Assembly (NCBI GenBank): GCA_020845695.1
Contig: JADLFG010000042.1
Location: 124,001-188,000 of the forward strand
DNA: 64,000 nt
Direction of reading: 5' to 3'
From: Thermoleophilia bacterium
Lineage (GTDB): Bacteria > Actinomycetota > Thermoleophilia > Gaiellales > Gaiellaceae
Below the pieces are notes generated by a model. It had not been told where the DNA came from. It saw only the letters and a list, made by a program, of their open reading frames with translations, and ran no database searches. Below, one piece after another: positions 33,503-42,698 of this stretch (the first letter of the stretch is position 1; each line of letters opens with the position of its first letter). Position numbers and translations under genes: made by a program.

Positions 33503-34480
33503 GTGATCGTCGACCGCGCGCTCGCCCGCGGCGGCGTCCCCGGAATCGGGCTCGAGAGCGCCGAGCTCCTCGTCTCGGTCTTCCCCGAGGCGGGCGGCAA
33601 GGTGCTCGACCTCGTGCACCGCCCGACGGGCCTCAACCTGCTCTGGCAGAACCCGCGCGTGCCGCTCGTGCGCGGGCATGCGGGCGCGCCGTTCGAGGAC
33701 GTCTGGTGCGGCGGCTTCGACGAGCTGTTCCCGACCGACGCCGCCTGCACGGTCGACGGGAACGCGATCCACGACCACGGCGACCTCTGGATCGGCCCCT
33801 GGGAATGCGCGGTCACCGACGAGAGCGGCGACTCGGCGACGCTGCAGCTGCGGCGGTTCAGCCCGTCGCTCCCGTGCCTCGTCGAGAAGTGGCTGACGCT
33901 CGCGGAGGGGCGGCCGGAGCTTCGCGCCCGCTACCGGCTCACGAACGTCGGCCCGCGACCGATCGCGTTCGTCTTCAGCCTCCACGTCGCGCACGCGCTC
34001 GAGCCGGGCTCGGTGCTGCACCTGCCGGCCTCCCGGATCGCCGTCGAGCCGCCCTACGTCGGGCGCCCACCGCTCGGCGCCACAGACCATCCCTGGCCCG
34101 GTGCCGCCGGGAAGAGCGATCTCAGCCGCCTGCCCGGGCCCGAGAGCGGGCTGACCGAGTGGCTGTGGACGCGCGAGCTCGCGGACGGCTGGTGCGCCGT
34201 CAGCCACCCGGAGCGGGGTGTCGGCCTCGAGCTCGCCTTCGACCGCTCCGTGTTCCCGACGGTCTGGCTGTTCGGCGTCTACGGCGGCTGGCGCGGCCAC
34301 CACTTCCTGCTGACGGAGCCGGCGACGGGCCCTCCCGGCAGCCTGGCGACCGCGATCGAGTCCGGCACCGCGGCCACGCTCGCCCCGGGCGCCGTGCTCG
34401 AGACCGAGGTCGTGGCCACGGTCTACGGCGTCGCCGGCCCGTCACCCCCGGGCGACGTGCGCCCCCTCGCGCCCGCCTAA
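33503..34480 (+). CDS. Aldose-1-epimerase-like (galactose mutarotase fold) protein
   Basis: 325 residues. The beta-rich sequence with VFPEAGGKVLDLVHRPTGLNLLW, GGFDELFPTD, RYRLTNVGPRPIAFVFSLHVAHAL and LTEPATGPP is that of the galactose-mutarotase superfamily. It would bind the sugar taken up by the importer encoded upstream and interconvert its anomers, or act on a sugar acid lactone. The catalytic His and Glu cannot be assigned with confidence. The GTG at 33503 is 6 bases after the permease stop. Its TAA overlaps the TAG of the convergent gene (34477-34480). Confidence 0.75.
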   Translation: MIVDRALARGGVPGIGLESAELLVSVFPEAGGKVLDLVHRPTGLNLLWQNPRVPLVRGHAGAPFEDVWCGGFDELFPTDAACTVDGNAIHDHGDLWIGPWECAVTDESGDSATLQLRRFSPSLPCLVEKWLTLAEGRPELRARYRLTNVGPRPIAFVFSLHVAHALEPGSVLHLPASRIAVEPPYVGRPPLGATDHPWPGAAGKSDLSRLPGPESGLTEWLWTRELADGWCAVSHPERGVGLELAFDRSVFPTVWLFGVYGGWRGHHFLLTEPATGPPGSLATAIESGTAATLAPGAVLETEVVATVYGVAGPSPPGDVRPLAPA

Positions 34481-35628
34481 CGGCGCGTCAGCCGCGCGAG
34501 CGCCTCCGCGTCGACCTCGACGCCGAGCCCCGCCGCCGCGGGCGGCTCGAACGCGCCGTCACGAAGTCGCGGCTCCGGCCCCGCGAGCTCGTTGCGCAGC
34601 ACCGCCTCCGGGTAGAGGGCTGGCGGTGCGTACTCGACGAGCGCCACGCTCCCGTTCGCCTGGGCGACGTTCAGGAGCGCTCCGACGCCGAGGGCGGTCG
34701 CGCACCACCCGAACGGCACCACCCGCCGCCCGCGCGTGCCGGCGAGGCGGGCAACCCGATCCGTCTCGGTCACCCCGAGCCGGTTGCAGCCCGGCTGGAG
34801 GATCGGGACCCCGGCCTCCAGCAACCCGGTGCACTCCGCATACGAGGTCACCAGCTCCGCTCCCGCGATCGGCGTCCTGACCGCCTCGCACAGCCGCCGG
34901 TAGCCGTCGAGGTCGTCCGGGAGGAGCGGCGCCTCGAGCAGGAAGAGGTCGAAGCCGTCGAGCCGGCGCGCGCAGCGGATCGCCTCCTCCGCGTCGCGCC
35001 AGCGGTAGCCGACGTCGCAGAGGAGCGTGAAGTCGGGGCCGGCGTGGCCGCGGACCGCCCGCACCAGCTCGACGATCTCGTCCTCGTCGGCCGTCGTGTC
35101 GACGAGCGCCTCGATCTTCGCCGCCCTGAACCCGAGCTCGCGCGCGCGGTCGAGGAGGTCGATGCTGTCCGCGATGGTCTCGCGGAGCGGCGTCGAGCCG
35201 CGGTACATGGTCACGTAGGGGACGATCGGGTCTTCGCGCTCGCCGCCGAGGAGCCGCCAGACCGGCAGCCCCGCGGCCTTGCCAGCCAGGTCCCACAGCG
35301 CCATGTCGACGCCGCCGAGCGCCACGTGCCCGAGCCCGGCGCGACCGGACCACCGGGTCCCCTCGTACAGCTCGCGCCAGAGCGCGCGCGGGTCCGAGCA
35401 GTCGCGGCCGACGAGGAGGCCGTGGATGCTGCGATCCCAGGCCCACGAGCCCCGCTCCTCGATGAATGCCCTGACCGCGGCCGACCTGGCCCCCGCCTCG
35501 CCGAAGCCGGTCAGGCCGTCCTCGGAGGTGACCCGGACGAGCGCGGTGTCGAGCGTGCTGTCGATCACCCTGTCGTCCCCGGCCGGCGCCCCGACGACGA
35601 GCACGTCCACGGCCGCGATCGTGGTCAC
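34477..35628 (-). CDS. Mandelate racemase/muconate lactonizing family enzyme (paralogue 3)
   Basis: 383 residues. The capping domain and barrel are clear (VDMALWDLAGKAAGLPVWRLLGG, FRAAKIEALVD, LLCDVGYRW, FLLEAPLLPDDL, IAGAELVTS). It belongs to a different subgroup from paralogues 1 and 2: the second-strand motif is K-I-E, and the usual His in VVPHC is Phe (VVPFGWC), so the His-Asp dyad is not evident. The chemistry may rest on the Lys alone. The GTG start overlaps the stop of the SDR gene (GTGA), and both follow paralogue 4 in one operon. Confidence 0.87.
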   Translation of the reverse strand: MTTIAAVDVLVVGAPAGDDRVIDSTLDTALVRVTSEDGLTGFGEAGARSAAVRAFIEERGSWAWDRSIHGLLVGRDCSDPRALWRELYEGTRWSGRAGLGHVALGGVDMALWDLAGKAAGLPVWRLLGGEREDPIVPYVTMYRGSTPLRETIADSIDLLDRARELGFRAAKIEALVDTTADEDEIVELVRAVRGHAGPDFTLLCDVGYRWRDAEEAIRCARRLDGFDLFLLEAPLLPDDLDGYRRLCEAVRTPIAGAELVTSYAECTGLLEAGVPILQPGCNRLGVTETDRVARLAGTRGRRVVPFGWCATALGVGALLNVAQANGSVALVEYAPPALYPEAVLRNELAGPEPRLRDGAFEPPAAAGLGVEVDAEALARLTRR

Positions 35629-36410
35629 GCCCGCTCCGCCGCCTCGCGCAGCTCGTCGGCGACCGGGTACGCGTAGCAGCGGGCGGTTGCGCCGCCGTCG
35701 ACCGGGATCACGGCCCCCGTGACGAACGAGGCCTCGTCGGAGAGCAGGAAGGAGATCACGGCGGCGATGTCGTCGGGCTTCCCGGTCCGGCCGAGCGGGG
35801 CGAGCTGCGCCTCCCCGGCCAGGTACTCCTCGAGCGACATCCCGGGCGGGCAGGCGGCGAAGGTCATCGGCGTCTCGATCGAGCCCGGGCAGACGGCGTT
35901 GCAGCGGATGCCGAAGGGGCCGTAGTCGACGGCCACGCCCTTCGAGAGCATCGCCACGGCCGCCTTCGCGGACTGGTACGTGAAGTAGCCCGGGAAGGCG
36001 CAGAGCCCCTGGATCGAGGAAACGTTCACGATCGCGCCGCCACGTGCGAGCAGCCGGCGCACGGCGATCGCCGTCCCGTACATCACCCCGAGCTGGATCA
36101 CGCGCAGGCCGCGCTCGATCTCCTCCGGCGTCACCTCGTGTGCCCCGCCGGCGATGTCGATCCCGGCGTTGTTGACCCAGGCGCCGAGGGGCGCCGCGCT
36201 CTCCGCGAGGTCGGCGGCCCGGACGTGGGTATCCCAGTCGCCGACGTCGCCCTGCAGGGGCAGGGCTGCGGGGCCGAGCTCGGCCACCGCCGTCTCGAGC
36301 GCCTCCCCGTTCCAGTCCACGCAGACGACCCGGTCGCCGGCGGCGACGAGCCGCCGGGCGGTCGCCTGGCCGATTCCCACGGCGGCGCCGGTGACGACGA
36401 CGGAGCGCAT
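35625..36410 (-). CDS. Short-chain dehydrogenase/reductase (classical)
   Basis: 261 residues from the ATG at 36410, which has AAGGAGG upstream. TGAAVGIGQATA, NNAGID, Ser in NVSSIQG and catalytic YQSAK are present, with GAVIPVDGGATA at the end. Probably an NAD(P)-dependent sugar or sugar-alcohol dehydrogenase producing the lactone or acid used by the flanking enolase-superfamily enzymes. It is the middle gene of a three-gene operon. Confidence 0.9.
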   Translation of the reverse strand: MRSVVVTGAAVGIGQATARRLVAAGDRVVCVDWNGEALETAVAELGPAALPLQGDVGDWDTHVRAADLAESAAPLGAWVNNAGIDIAGGAHEVTPEEIERGLRVIQLGVMYGTAIAVRRLLARGGAIVNVSSIQGLCAFPGYFTYQSAKAAVAMLSKGVAVDYGPFGIRCNAVCPGSIETPMTFAACPPGMSLEEYLAGEAQLAPLGRTGKPDDIAAVISFLLSDEASFVTGAVIPVDGGATARCYAYPVADELREAAERA

Positions 36411-36433
36411 CGGTCCTCCTTCTCGAGTGAGGT

Positions 36434-37630
36434 CTACGATCTGCCCGCCTCGAGCCGGCGGGCGGCCGCCTCGAAGCGCTCGAGCGCGTCGCGGTCGAGC
36501 TCGACCCCGAGGCCGGGGCGGGAGGGCAGCGCGAGGCGCCCGTCCGTGAGCGCGAGCTCCTCGTGGACGAGCTCTCGCCGGAGCGCCGACTCGGCGAGGG
36601 CGCCGGGCAGGAACTCGAAGTACGGGCAGTGCGGCGTGACCGCGGCCAGGTGCGCCGCGGCGGCGACCGAGATCCCCGTCTTCCAGCAGTGCGGCACGAT
36701 CTCGCGGCCGCGCGCGGCCGCGAGCCGGCAGACGCGCCGGGCCTCGGTCAGCCCGCCGACGCGCCCGACGTCCGGCTGGGCGACCGAGACGAGGCCGCGG
36801 TCGAGCAACTCCACGAACTCGTGGCGGGTCGACAGCCACTCGCCCGCGGCGATCCTCGTCCGCGTCCGCCCGGCGAGCTCCGCGTAGCCGGCGAGATCGT
36901 CGGCCCAGAGCGGCGTCTCGACGAAGAAGAGATCGAACGGTTCCCACGCCTCGATCGCGCGCGCCGCCCGCTCGACGGAGTCGAACGCGTAGCCGACGTC
37001 GACCATCAGCGTGAAGTCCGGGCCGACCGCCGCGCGAGCGGCGGCGATCGTCTCGGTGACCCGCTCGTCCGGCTCCCGCAGGCCCATGTTCGCGTACGGC
37101 CCGTCGAAGATGATCTCGAGCTTCGCGGCCCGGAAGCCGAGCCGCCGCGACTCGAGCGCGAGCTCCACGAGCGCCGGCACGTACTCCTCGAACGTCGTCA
37201 CCTGCGGCATCAGCGACGCGTACGGGCGCAGGTCGTCGTGGGCCTGCTCGCCGAGAAGCTGCCAGCACGGCTTCCCCTCGGCCTTGCCGCGCAGATCCCA
37301 GAGCGCGAGGTCGAGCGCTCCCAGCGCGTGCACGCCCGCGCCGCGCCGGCCGGTCATGGCGGTCCCGACGTAGAGGCGGTCCCAGACGCCTTCCGGATCG
37401 AGCGGATCCTCGCCGACCAGCATCGCGCCGAGGCCGCGGTCCATCGTGTGCGTGCCCGGAGCCTCGATCAGGGCTCTCGCGACCCACGCGTTCAGGTCGG
37501 TCTCGCCGATCCCGACGAGACCCTCGTCCGTGTGCACCTCGACGACGATCGTGTCCTGCGCCGAGCTCGTCGCCTCGGGCTCGAAGCCGGGATCGAGCAG
37601 GACGTGGCACTCGACGGCGGTGATCTTCAC
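36434..37630 (-). CDS. Mandelate racemase/muconate lactonizing family enzyme (paralogue 4)
   Basis: 398 residues. ALDLALWDLRGKAEGKPCWQLLG, FRAAKLEIIFD (K-L-E), LMVDVGYAF, FFVETPLWADDL, RIAAGEW and IVPHCWKTG give the Lys, three metal ligands and the His. It shares the K-x-E motif with paralogue 3 but keeps the His. Probably an acid-sugar dehydratase. It is the first gene of the operon with an SDR and paralogue 3. The GTG start lies only 45 bases beyond the end of the kinase gene, so the promoter may overlap it. Confidence 0.9.
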   Translation of the reverse strand: MKITAVECHVLLDPGFEPEATSSAQDTIVVEVHTDEGLVGIGETDLNAWVARALIEAPGTHTMDRGLGAMLVGEDPLDPEGVWDRLYVGTAMTGRRGAGVHALGALDLALWDLRGKAEGKPCWQLLGEQAHDDLRPYASLMPQVTTFEEYVPALVELALESRRLGFRAAKLEIIFDGPYANMGLREPDERVTETIAAARAAVGPDFTLMVDVGYAFDSVERAARAIEAWEPFDLFFVETPLWADDLAGYAELAGRTRTRIAAGEWLSTRHEFVELLDRGLVSVAQPDVGRVGGLTEARRVCRLAAARGREIVPHCWKTGISVAAAAHLAAVTPHCPYFEFLPGALAESALRRELVHEELALTDGRLALPSRPGLGVELDRDALERFEAAARRLEAGRS

Positions 37631-37675
37631 GTCAACTGCGAAACGACCCCGAGCTGGCCTGCCTGGGTCGCGCCG

Positions 37676-40099
37676 CTACCCCCACTCCGCGATGCCGCAC
37701 ACGTTCTCGGCGTGGGTGGTGATGTTCGTGAAGTGGCGTTCCGCCTCGGCCGAATCCTCGTCCGTCCAGGCTTCGCCGTCCCAGTAGCCGTCGGGGTCGC
37801 GCTCGTACAGCTCGTGCCACCAGGTCCAGGATTCCTTGACCTCGGGCGGCGAGATGTTCGCGAGGTCACGCAGCGCGCCTCTCACGAATGCCCGGTACTC
37901 GGCCGAGTCCGAGTCGCTGTTGTACGAGTCGTCGATCGCGAGGTACTCCTTGAGCGCGGTGCAGTAGTCGCGCGACGACAGCACCTCGGGCTCCTCGGTC
38001 GCGGTCGTCTCCGGCGGCGGCTCGGTCTCGGTCACGGGCGGCGGCTCGGTTGTCTCCGGGGGCGCCTCGGTCGTGGGCGGCGCCTCGGTCGTGGCGGGCG
38101 GAACGGTCTCCGTCTCGACCGGCGGCGCCTCGATCACGGTCGGCTCGAGCGTCGCCTCGGCGGCCGGCGTTCCGGGCGGGCGGAAGACGAAGTCGTCGGT
38201 GAGGAGGTCGTCGATCGAGAACTCGGGCACGACGGTCGTCTGCGTGATCACGACGGTGGCGTCGATCGTGAAGCCGGGCCAGGGGTCGCCCTTGAGCTTC
38301 GGCGTGCCCGCGGTCACCCTCGGCGGCAAGAGCGGGTTGCCGCAGTAGCAGCGCACTCTCGGGACGCCGAACGCATCGACGAGGACGGCGGTGCCGGCCT
38401 GGAGGATCGAGTCGATCGCGCTCGCGACGCCGTTCGTGAAGCCGTGGTTCGTGACCCGGGTGTCGGCCTGGAGGATCACGTCGGTGAGGCCGCGCAGGTA
38501 GGCGGGGATCTCGCCCGGGTCGATCCCCTGGACCCTGGCCCAGGCGCGGGCCTTGTCGGTGTTCTCGGTCAGGAAGCGGATCAGCTGCTCGACGTCGCAG
38601 ACGTTGATCACCTGGGTGCCGCCGTAGAGGCCGGGTGCTGCGCCCGACACGCTCGTGACCCGTCCGGGCTCTGCCCTGGGGATGTTCAGCTCGGGCAGGT
38701 CGATGCCGGGGCTGCGTCCCGGCTCGGGGTTGAGGCCGGTCAGGATCTCGTCGACGACCTCGCCCGCGGCCTCCGCGCCCCCGGCGATCCGCTCGGCGAT
38801 CTCCTCGGGCAGGTCCGCGTCGGCGGCGATCTCGACGTCGTCGCCGGGCTTCGGCACGACGGAGGGAGAGAAGGGATCCTGGCCGACCGATGCAACCGGC
38901 TCGAGCAGGATCTCCGTCACGTCGGGGGCGTCCCCTTCCCCGCCGCCGACGGCGACGATCACGCCGACGACCGCGCCCGCGATCGCGAGCGCTGCCAGCG
39001 CGGGCACCGCGATCCGCCACCAGCGCCGCCGCCGCCGGCCGTCGCCGCCCGGCGGGGCCGGGGGCGGGGGACCGGCGGGCGGTGGTGGCGGCGGGGCCGA
39101 GTACGCGGGCTGGGGGGCGGGCGGCGGCGTTGCCCCGGGCGCTGGCGGCGGCGGCGGCTCTGAGCCGGCGGCAGCCGCGGCAGCCGCGGCCGCGAGCGCG
39201 CTCGGGCCGACCGTTGCCTGGAAGTCCGACGGGAGCCCGGCCGCCGCCGGGGGCGGTTGCGCCCCGGCTCCGGCGAGCGCGCCGGCCCAGGCGGTGGCGT
39301 CGGGCCAGCGGTCGTCGGGACGCACGGACAGGCCGCGCTCGATCGCCGCGGCGAGCGCGGGGGGAACGTCGGGTCGCAGCTCGGCGATCGGCCGGGGCGG
39401 GCCCGCCTGGTGTGCGACGAGCAGCTCGCGCAACGAGTCGTACGGGTAGGGCACGCGCCCGGCGAGCAGCTCGTAGGCGATCACCGCCGCCGCGTAGACG
39501 TCGCTGCGCTCGTCGGCCCTGCCGTCCGCCTGCTCGGGCGCCATGTAATGCGGCGTTCCGGTCGCGATCGTCGTCCCGCGCGAGCGGGCGAGCGATTTCG
39601 CGATCCCGAAGTCCGTCAGCACGAGCCGCTCGTCGCGCGGCTGGCCGTGGTGGGCCGGCACCGACTGGAACATCACGTTGGCCGGCTTCAGGTCGCGGTG
39701 GACGATCCCGAGCGCGTGCGCCACCTTGAGCCCGTCGGCGATCGCGAGCGAGAGCTCGACCACCTCCTCGACCGCCCAGGGGCGGCTCGCCCCGGCGCGA
39801 CCGGCCATCCGCCGCTCGAGCGTGCCCCGGTCGGCGTAGTCCATCACGAAGTACGGCCGCCCGTCGGGCAGCTCGTCGACGTTGTGGATCCGGACGATGT
39901 GGTCCGAGTCGGCGCGCCAGAGGATGCGTGCCTCCTCCATGAAGCGGCGCCGCACCTCCTCGTCGTGCGCCCAGTTCTCGGCCAGCACCTTGATCGCGAC
40001 CTCGGCGCCGAGCGTCTCGTCGACCGCGAGCCACACGGTCGCGAACGCGCCCGAGCCGACCACTCTCTCGGCCCGATACCGTCCGATGTACTGAGTCAA
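37676..40099 (-). CDS. Membrane Ser/Thr protein kinase (PknB/PknF type) with large extracellular domain
   Basis: 807 residues. The kinase domain is complete: Gly loop VVGSGAFATVWLA, Lys37, HRDLKPANV, DFGIAKS, APE (MAPEQADGR). A Pro/Ala-rich juxtamembrane region (about 270-355) leads to one membrane helix (VPALAALAIAGAVVGVIVAVGG). The outer part contains SGAAPGLYGGTQVINVCDVEQLIRFL, GYLRGLTD-like AYLRGLTDVILQADTRVTNHGF and VRCYCGNPLLPP, a domain I know from actinobacterial kinases (DUF6777, from memory), then a Thr/Pro/Glu-rich linker and a small C-terminal domain. The start is a TTG with no clear ribosome binding site. It is divergent from an FHA-ABC gene. Confidence 0.88.
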   Translation of the reverse strand: MTQYIGRYRAERVVGSGAFATVWLAVDETLGAEVAIKVLAENWAHDEEVRRRFMEEARILWRADSDHIVRIHNVDELPDGRPYFVMDYADRGTLERRMAGRAGASRPWAVEEVVELSLAIADGLKVAHALGIVHRDLKPANVMFQSVPAHHGQPRDERLVLTDFGIAKSLARSRGTTIATGTPHYMAPEQADGRADERSDVYAAAVIAYELLAGRVPYPYDSLRELLVAHQAGPPRPIAELRPDVPPALAAAIERGLSVRPDDRWPDATAWAGALAGAGAQPPPAAAGLPSDFQATVGPSALAAAAAAAAAGSEPPPPPAPGATPPPAPQPAYSAPPPPPPAGPPPPAPPGGDGRRRRRWWRIAVPALAALAIAGAVVGVIVAVGGGEGDAPDVTEILLEPVASVGQDPFSPSVVPKPGDDVEIAADADLPEEIAERIAGGAEAAGEVVDEILTGLNPEPGRSPGIDLPELNIPRAEPGRVTSVSGAAPGLYGGTQVINVCDVEQLIRFLTENTDKARAWARVQGIDPGEIPAYLRGLTDVILQADTRVTNHGFTNGVASAIDSILQAGTAVLVDAFGVPRVRCYCGNPLLPPRVTAGTPKLKGDPWPGFTIDATVVITQTTVVPEFSIDDLLTDDFVFRPPGTPAAEATLEPTVIEAPPVETETVPPATTEAPPTTEAPPETTEPPPVTETEPPPETTATEEPEVLSSRDYCTALKEYLAIDDSYNSDSDSAEYRAFVRGALRDLANISPPEVKESWTWWHELYERDPDGYWDGEAWTDEDSAEAERHFTNITTHAENVCGIAEWG

Positions 40100-40135
40100 G
40101 TCGTCTGGCCCCGCGGGAGAGGATGGCGTACGCTC

Positions 40136-40163
40136 ACCCTACACTCCCTCCGGGCGAAAGCAA
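40136..40163 (-). promoter_or_regulatory. Promoter TTGCTT-N16-TAGGGT for the Ser/Thr kinase gene
   Basis: Minus-strand TTGCTT (40163-40158) and TAGGGT (40141-40136) with a 16-base spacer. Start of transcription is expected near 40129, about 30 bases before the TTG start codon. Confidence 0.5.
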
Positions 40164-40181
40164 GGGGCGCGAGCAACCGAG

Positions 40182-42533
40182 GTGGCAGGCCCACGGCTAG
40201 ACATCGAGAGCGCCGAGCGGCGCCTCACGGCGGCGGCGGGCACCGTCGTCACGGTCGGTCGCCACTCGACCGCCGAGCTGCGGATCGATGACCCGCGCGT
40301 CTCCCGCCAGCACCTGCGCTTGCTCGTGGTGGGCGACTGCTGGGTTGCCGAGGACGCCGGCTCGAGCTTCGGCGTCTACGTCAACGGACAGCGACTCGAC
40401 CGTTTCAGCATCGTCGCCGAGACGACGGTGCGGCTCGGCGACCCCGAGCTCGGCCCCTGGCTGCGGCTGACACCGCTCGACGGGGCGCCACCGCCGCCGC
40501 AGCCGGCCGGGGTCGCGGGCCCGTTCCGGATCGGGCGCGGCTCCGCGAACGACCTCGTGCTCGACGACCTGCTCGTCTCGCGCCACCACGCCGAGCTGCG
40601 CCGGCTCGCGGACGGGCGCCACGTCCTCGCCGACCTCGGCAGCTTCAACGGCACGTTCGTGAACGGCCGCCAGATCGAGGAGGCGGCCTTGACCGAGCGG
40701 GACCTCGTCGGGATCGGACGCTTCCAGCTTCGCCTGGTCGGCTCGCGCCTCGAGCTCGAGCGGGAAGGCGGCGCCGTCGCACTGGCCGCGGCCGGCATCT
40801 CTGTCGAGACCGGGGCGGGCTCGCTCCTCGTCGACGACGTCGGCTTCGCGATCGACGAGGGCACCCTGCTCGCGGTGGTCGGCCCTTCGGGAGCCGGCAA
40901 GTCGACGCTGCTCGGCGCGCTCTCCGGGCTCAGGCCCGCCGCCCGCGGCAGCGTCTACTTCGGCGGGCGCGACCTCTACGCGGACTACGACGCCGTCCGC
41001 CAGCGGATCGGCTTCGTGCCCCAGGACGACGTCGTCCACCCCGGGCTGACGGTCGCCCAGTCGCTCGAGTACGCGGCCGAGTTTCGCTTCCCGCCCGACG
41101 TCACCGCCGCCGAGCGCCGGGCCCGCGTCGAGGAGGTGCTGGCCGAGCTCGATCTGACCGCGCGCCGCGACCTGCCGGTCCGCAAGCTCTCGGGCGGCCA
41201 GCGAAAGAGGGTCAGCGTCGCGCTCGAGCTCCTGACGAGGCCCGCGCTGCTCTTCCTCGACGAGCCCACCTCCGGGCTCGACCCCGGGCTCGAGCGCAGC
41301 CTGATGCAGCTCCTGCGCCGGCTCGCCGACGCCGGCCGCACCGTGGTCGTCGTGACCCACAGCGTCGAGAGCCTCGCCCTCTGCGACCGCGTGCTCTTCC
41401 TCGCCCCCGGCGGGCGGGCCGCGTTCTTCGGCCCACCCCAGCTCGCGCTCGCCTACTTCGACCGAGCCGACTACCAGGGGGTCTTCCAGAGCCTCTCGGG
41501 CGGCGACCCCGTCGAGTGGCGGGATCGCTTCGCGGCCAGCGAGGTCGGCCGGCGCTACCTGCTCGAGCCGCTCGCCGGCTACGCGGCCGGCTCGCGGCAG
41601 CCGGCCGCGATCGGCCCGCCGCCGGGGCGGCTGAGCTGGTGGCGGCAGCTCTCGATGCTGACCCGCCGCTACGGGCGGGTGCTCGCGAGCGACCGCGGCA
41701 ACCTGGCGATGCTCGGGCTCTCGGCGCCGCTGCTCGGGCTGATCGTGCTCTGGCGGCTCCCGGGCGGGGAGCTGTCCCCGCCGCCCCTGCCCGAGATCCG
41801 GCTCGTCTCCCAGGCGTCGCTCGTCCTCTTCGTCGTCATGCTCAGCCTGACCCTGCTCGGGCTGGCGAACGCGATCCGCGAGATCGTCAAGGAGCAGCCC
41901 CTGTTCAAGCGCGAGCGGGCCGTGGGTCTCTCGATCCCCGCGTACGTACTCTCGAAGCTGCTCGTGCTCGGCGCGATCGTCACCGTCCAGGCCGCGATCG
42001 CCGTCCCGATCGCCGTCGCCGCCCAGGACGGCCCGGCGGACGCGGTCCTGCTCGGCTGGCCGCTCGGGGAGCTGATCGTCGCCGGCGCCGCGACGGGGAT
42101 CGCCGCGGTGGCGCTCGGCCTGCTCGTCTCCTCGCTCGCCTCCTCGGTCAACGTCGCGGTTGCGGTCCTGCCGGCGATCCTGACGATTCAGCTCCTGCTC
42201 GGCTCCGGCGGCGTCTTCCCCTCCGCCGAGGAGAAGCCGGTGCTGCGGGAGCTCTCGTACACGTCGAGCCTCACCTGGGGGTTCGGCGCCGGCGCCTCGA
42301 CGTCGGAGCTGAACCGCCTCCAGGCGATCGACGCGATCGGCCGCAAGCTGCCCACGATCGACCTGAGCAAGCCGGAGCGGATCGTCGACGTCCTCAGCCA
42401 GGAGAACCGCGGCGAGCGGCTCTGGAACCACGAGCCGGGCGCTTGGCTGCGCAACCTGGCGGCGCTCGGCGCGATCTCGCTCGTCTGCGTCGTGCTCGCC
42501 TGTTTCGCCCTGCGGCGCTTCGACCCGGTCTGA
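40182..42533 (+). CDS. FHA-FHA-ABC exporter (Rv1747/ABCG-like)
   Basis: 783 residues. Two FHA domains (about 15-100, GRHSTAELRIDDPRVSRQHLRL; about 115-190, IGRGSANDLVLDDLLVSRHHAEL) bind phosphothreonine. An ABCG-type ATPase follows (Walker A GPSGAGKST, signature KLSGGQRKRVSVALEL, Walker B LLFLDEPTSGLDPGLE) and then a six-helix membrane domain. The domain order is that of M. tuberculosis Rv1747, which is controlled by the kinase PknF encoded next to it. Here too a kinase gene is adjacent (divergent), so phosphorylation-dependent control of export is likely. The substrate is unknown. Confidence 0.92.
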   Translation: MAGPRLDIESAERRLTAAAGTVVTVGRHSTAELRIDDPRVSRQHLRLLVVGDCWVAEDAGSSFGVYVNGQRLDRFSIVAETTVRLGDPELGPWLRLTPLDGAPPPPQPAGVAGPFRIGRGSANDLVLDDLLVSRHHAELRRLADGRHVLADLGSFNGTFVNGRQIEEAALTERDLVGIGRFQLRLVGSRLELEREGGAVALAAAGISVETGAGSLLVDDVGFAIDEGTLLAVVGPSGAGKSTLLGALSGLRPAARGSVYFGGRDLYADYDAVRQRIGFVPQDDVVHPGLTVAQSLEYAAEFRFPPDVTAAERRARVEEVLAELDLTARRDLPVRKLSGGQRKRVSVALELLTRPALLFLDEPTSGLDPGLERSLMQLLRRLADAGRTVVVVTHSVESLALCDRVLFLAPGGRAAFFGPPQLALAYFDRADYQGVFQSLSGGDPVEWRDRFAASEVGRRYLLEPLAGYAAGSRQPAAIGPPPGRLSWWRQLSMLTRRYGRVLASDRGNLAMLGLSAPLLGLIVLWRLPGGELSPPPLPEIRLVSQASLVLFVVMLSLTLLGLANAIREIVKEQPLFKRERAVGLSIPAYVLSKLLVLGAIVTVQAAIAVPIAVAAQDGPADAVLLGWPLGELIVAGAATGIAAVALGLLVSSLASSVNVAVAVLPAILTIQLLLGSGGVFPSAEEKPVLRELSYTSSLTWGFGAGASTSELNRLQAIDAIGRKLPTIDLSKPERIVDVLSQENRGERLWNHEPGAWLRNLAALGAISLVCVVLACFALRRFDPV

Positions 42534-42698
42534 CCTGCTGGAACGCAGTCTGCCGTGCACGACGGGAGCTCCTGCTCGGGATCCCGCACTTCGTGATGGA
42601 GCGGAAGATGATGCTCGGCATTGCGAAACGGGCCGAGCGTACGCGGGCGTCGCGGACCCGCTCGCCCCCCGCGGTCGGGCGGTGTACCGTGCGGTCCC
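42534..42698. other. Intergenic region with a hairpin
   Basis: The gap holds an inverted repeat GCTCGGC (42613-42619) / GCCGAGC (42632-42638) that could end the upstream transcript, although no T tract follows. A TACCGT at 42684-42689 lies nine bases before the MFS start codon and may be a -10 for a leaderless transcript. Confidence 0.35.
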
